Shown one piece after another: positions 63,012-64,000 of a stretch of 64,000 nucleotides of DNA. Under the pieces are notes generated by a model. It saw only the letters and a list, made by a program, of their open reading frames with translations. It did no database searches and was not told the origin of the DNA. Source of the stretch: Paludibaculum fermentans_A. Its GTDB lineage: Bacteria > Acidobacteriota > Terriglobia > Bryobacterales > Bryobacteraceae. Both the position numbers and the translations under genes were made by a program. Every line of letters starts with the position of its first letter. The first letter of the stretch is position 1. The stretch covers positions 372,001 through 436,000 of the forward strand of contig NZ_JBPJAQ010000001.1 of assembly GCF_051172195.1 (NCBI RefSeq), read 5' to 3'.

Positions 63012-64000
63012 ATGAATCGCCTTATCCTGCTCGCCTCATTTCTCACCGCTTCGCTGCTGGGCGGCCAATGGTTGGACTATCCGGGCGGCCAAGGCCCGGG
63101 CAGAGGCAAGCACATTGTGCTGGTCGGAGGCGACGAAGAGTACCGATCAGAGGAGGCGCTGCCGCAACTGGCAAAGATCCTCTCCCTGCACCATGGCTTC
63201 CACTGCACGGTGTTATTTGCGATCGATCGCAAAGATGGCACGATCAACCCGGACCAGAATGACAACATCCCCGGCCTGGAGGCATTGGACAAGGCCGACC
63301 TGATGATCCTGTTCACGCGCTTCCGTGATCTGCCGGATGAGCAGATGAAGCACGTGGTGGATTATGTGAACTCGGGGCGGCCGATTGTGGCGATGCGGAC
63401 GGCGACGCACGCCTTCCTGCTCAAGACGAGTGCAACGTACAAGCGTTACAGTTATAACAGCAAGGAATGGGATGGCGGCTTCGGCCGGCAGATTCTGGGA
63501 GAGACGTGGATCAACCACCACGGCAGGCACGCGATCGAGAGTACGCGCGGGATATTCGCTCCAGGTCAAGAGCGGCATCCGATTCTGCGGGGCATTCGCA
63601 ACGGAGAAATCTGGGCACCCAGCGACGTGTACACGACGAAGCAGCCCCTGTTTGGCGATAGCGTGCCGTTGGTGCTGGGTCAGGTGCTGACAGGGATGAA
63701 ACCGGACGATCCGGCCCTGCCGGGGCCGAAGAACGAACCGATGATGCCGGTGGCGTGGACGAAATCCTACGTTTCGGAAAGCGGCAAGCGCGGCCGGGTT
63801 TTTACGACTACAATGGGCGCTGCCAACGATTTACAGAACGAAGCGCTGCGGCGCCTTGTGGTGAATGGTTGTTATTGGGCCCTGGGCCTGGAGAAGAAGC
63901 TCCCCGCAAAGAGCAATGTTGAATTAGTTGGAGACTACCGGCCTTCCCCGTTTAAGTTCGGTGGTTTCGTGAAGGGCATTAAGCCGTCGGACCTGGAGTC
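63012..64000 (+). CDS. Secreted ThuA-like domain protein (C-terminus cut by window edge)
   Basis: At least 329 residues, open to the right edge. Signal peptide (LILLASFLTASLLGGQ) then the ThuA-like glutamine-amidotransferase fold: HIVLVGGDEEYRSEEALPQLAKIL, then LDKADLMILFTRFRDLPDEQMKHVVDYVNSGRPIVAMRTATHAF, and FTTTMGAANDL near the end. ThuA-like proteins are usually involved in trehalose or glycoside metabolism; here the exported form is of unknown substrate. ATG 63012 is the first Met before the signal peptide. Confidence 0.9.
   Translation, partial: MNRLILLASFLTASLLGGQWLDYPGGQGPGRGKHIVLVGGDEEYRSEEALPQLAKILSLHHGFHCTVLFAIDRKDGTINPDQNDNIPGLEALDKADLMILFTRFRDLPDEQMKHVVDYVNSGRPIVAMRTATHAFLLKTSATYKRYSYNSKEWDGGFGRQILGETWINHHGRHAIESTRGIFAPGQERHPILRGIRNGEIWAPSDVYTTKQPLFGDSVPLVLGQVLTGMKPDDPALPGPKNEPMMPVAWTKSYVSESGKRGRVFTTTMGAANDLQNEALRRLVVNGCYWALGLEKKLPAKSNVELVGDYRPSPFKFGGFVKGIKPSDLE

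Overview
This 64 kb window is high-GC chromosomal DNA of an Acidobacteriota bacterium, most like the Bryobacterales (Solibacter/Paludibaculum type). The lineage call rests on three large MacB/FtsX-type permeases of the acidobacterial duplicated orphan permease (ADOP) kind, one with its acidobacterial-type PadR partner, two Oar-like TonB-dependent receptors with carboxypeptidase-regulatory N-termini, a PEP-CTERM protein, and a divergent Hfq with an N-terminal extension. I see no rRNA, tRNA, CRISPR array, prophage or insertion sequence. Most genes have strong GC3 bias, which creates long antisense open frames that are not genes.

Layout. 1-5.8 kb is a minus-strand run: secreted unknown protein, secreted methyltransferase, a PHP/esterase fusion, PfkB-type sugar kinase, rhomboid protease and a BshB1-type deacetylase cut by the left edge. 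ssb lies divergently. 6.6-15.7 kb holds two ADOP permeases, a membrane protein built from acyl-carrier-protein fragments, a TonB C-terminal protein, a pair of short PepSY-like membrane proteins and a cupin-like secreted protein. 15.8-19.5 kb carries GNAT, TPR, thioesterase, hfq, cytochrome c and glgC. 19.5-24 kb is a minus-strand operon of a secreted LmbE/PIG-L protein, a 39-residue membrane peptide and a sodium:solute symporter. 24-28.4 kb has a PEP-CTERM gene with a clear terminator and an unrecognised 732-residue protein. 28.4-34.5 kb is a receptor / outer-membrane barrel / NHL-repeat trio. 35.1-38.9 kb is a kinase / phosphatase / acyl-CoA dehydrogenase / SDR operon resembling 4-hydroxyacyl-CoA breakdown. 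39.1-48.5 kb holds the second receptor, a zinc-motif protein with a Met/Pro/Gly-rich middle, a TPR protein, a pseudouridine synthase and a cytochrome c plus PQQ-dehydrogenase pair. 48.5-53.1 kb leads to the most interesting locus.

That locus (49.8-53.1 kb) is a BlaI-type repressor, an M56 (BlaR1-like) membrane protease and a secreted protein. The protease does not show a penicillin-sensing domain. It carries eight copies of a 28-29 residue repeat, and the secreted neighbour carries eight copies of the same repeat. The promoter has a perfect TTGACA flanked by two ACGAA-N4-TTCGT dyads exactly 20 bp apart. This looks like an autoregulated proteolytic signalling cassette with an unknown signal. 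The rest of the window (53.2-64 kb) has a choice-of-anchor/PhoX-like protein, a hydrolase, a TetR/DoxX divergent pair with operator-like repeats, PadR plus the third ADOP permease, an SDR, GtrA plus CDP-alcohol transferase, a TonB protein and a ThuA-like protein cut by the right edge.
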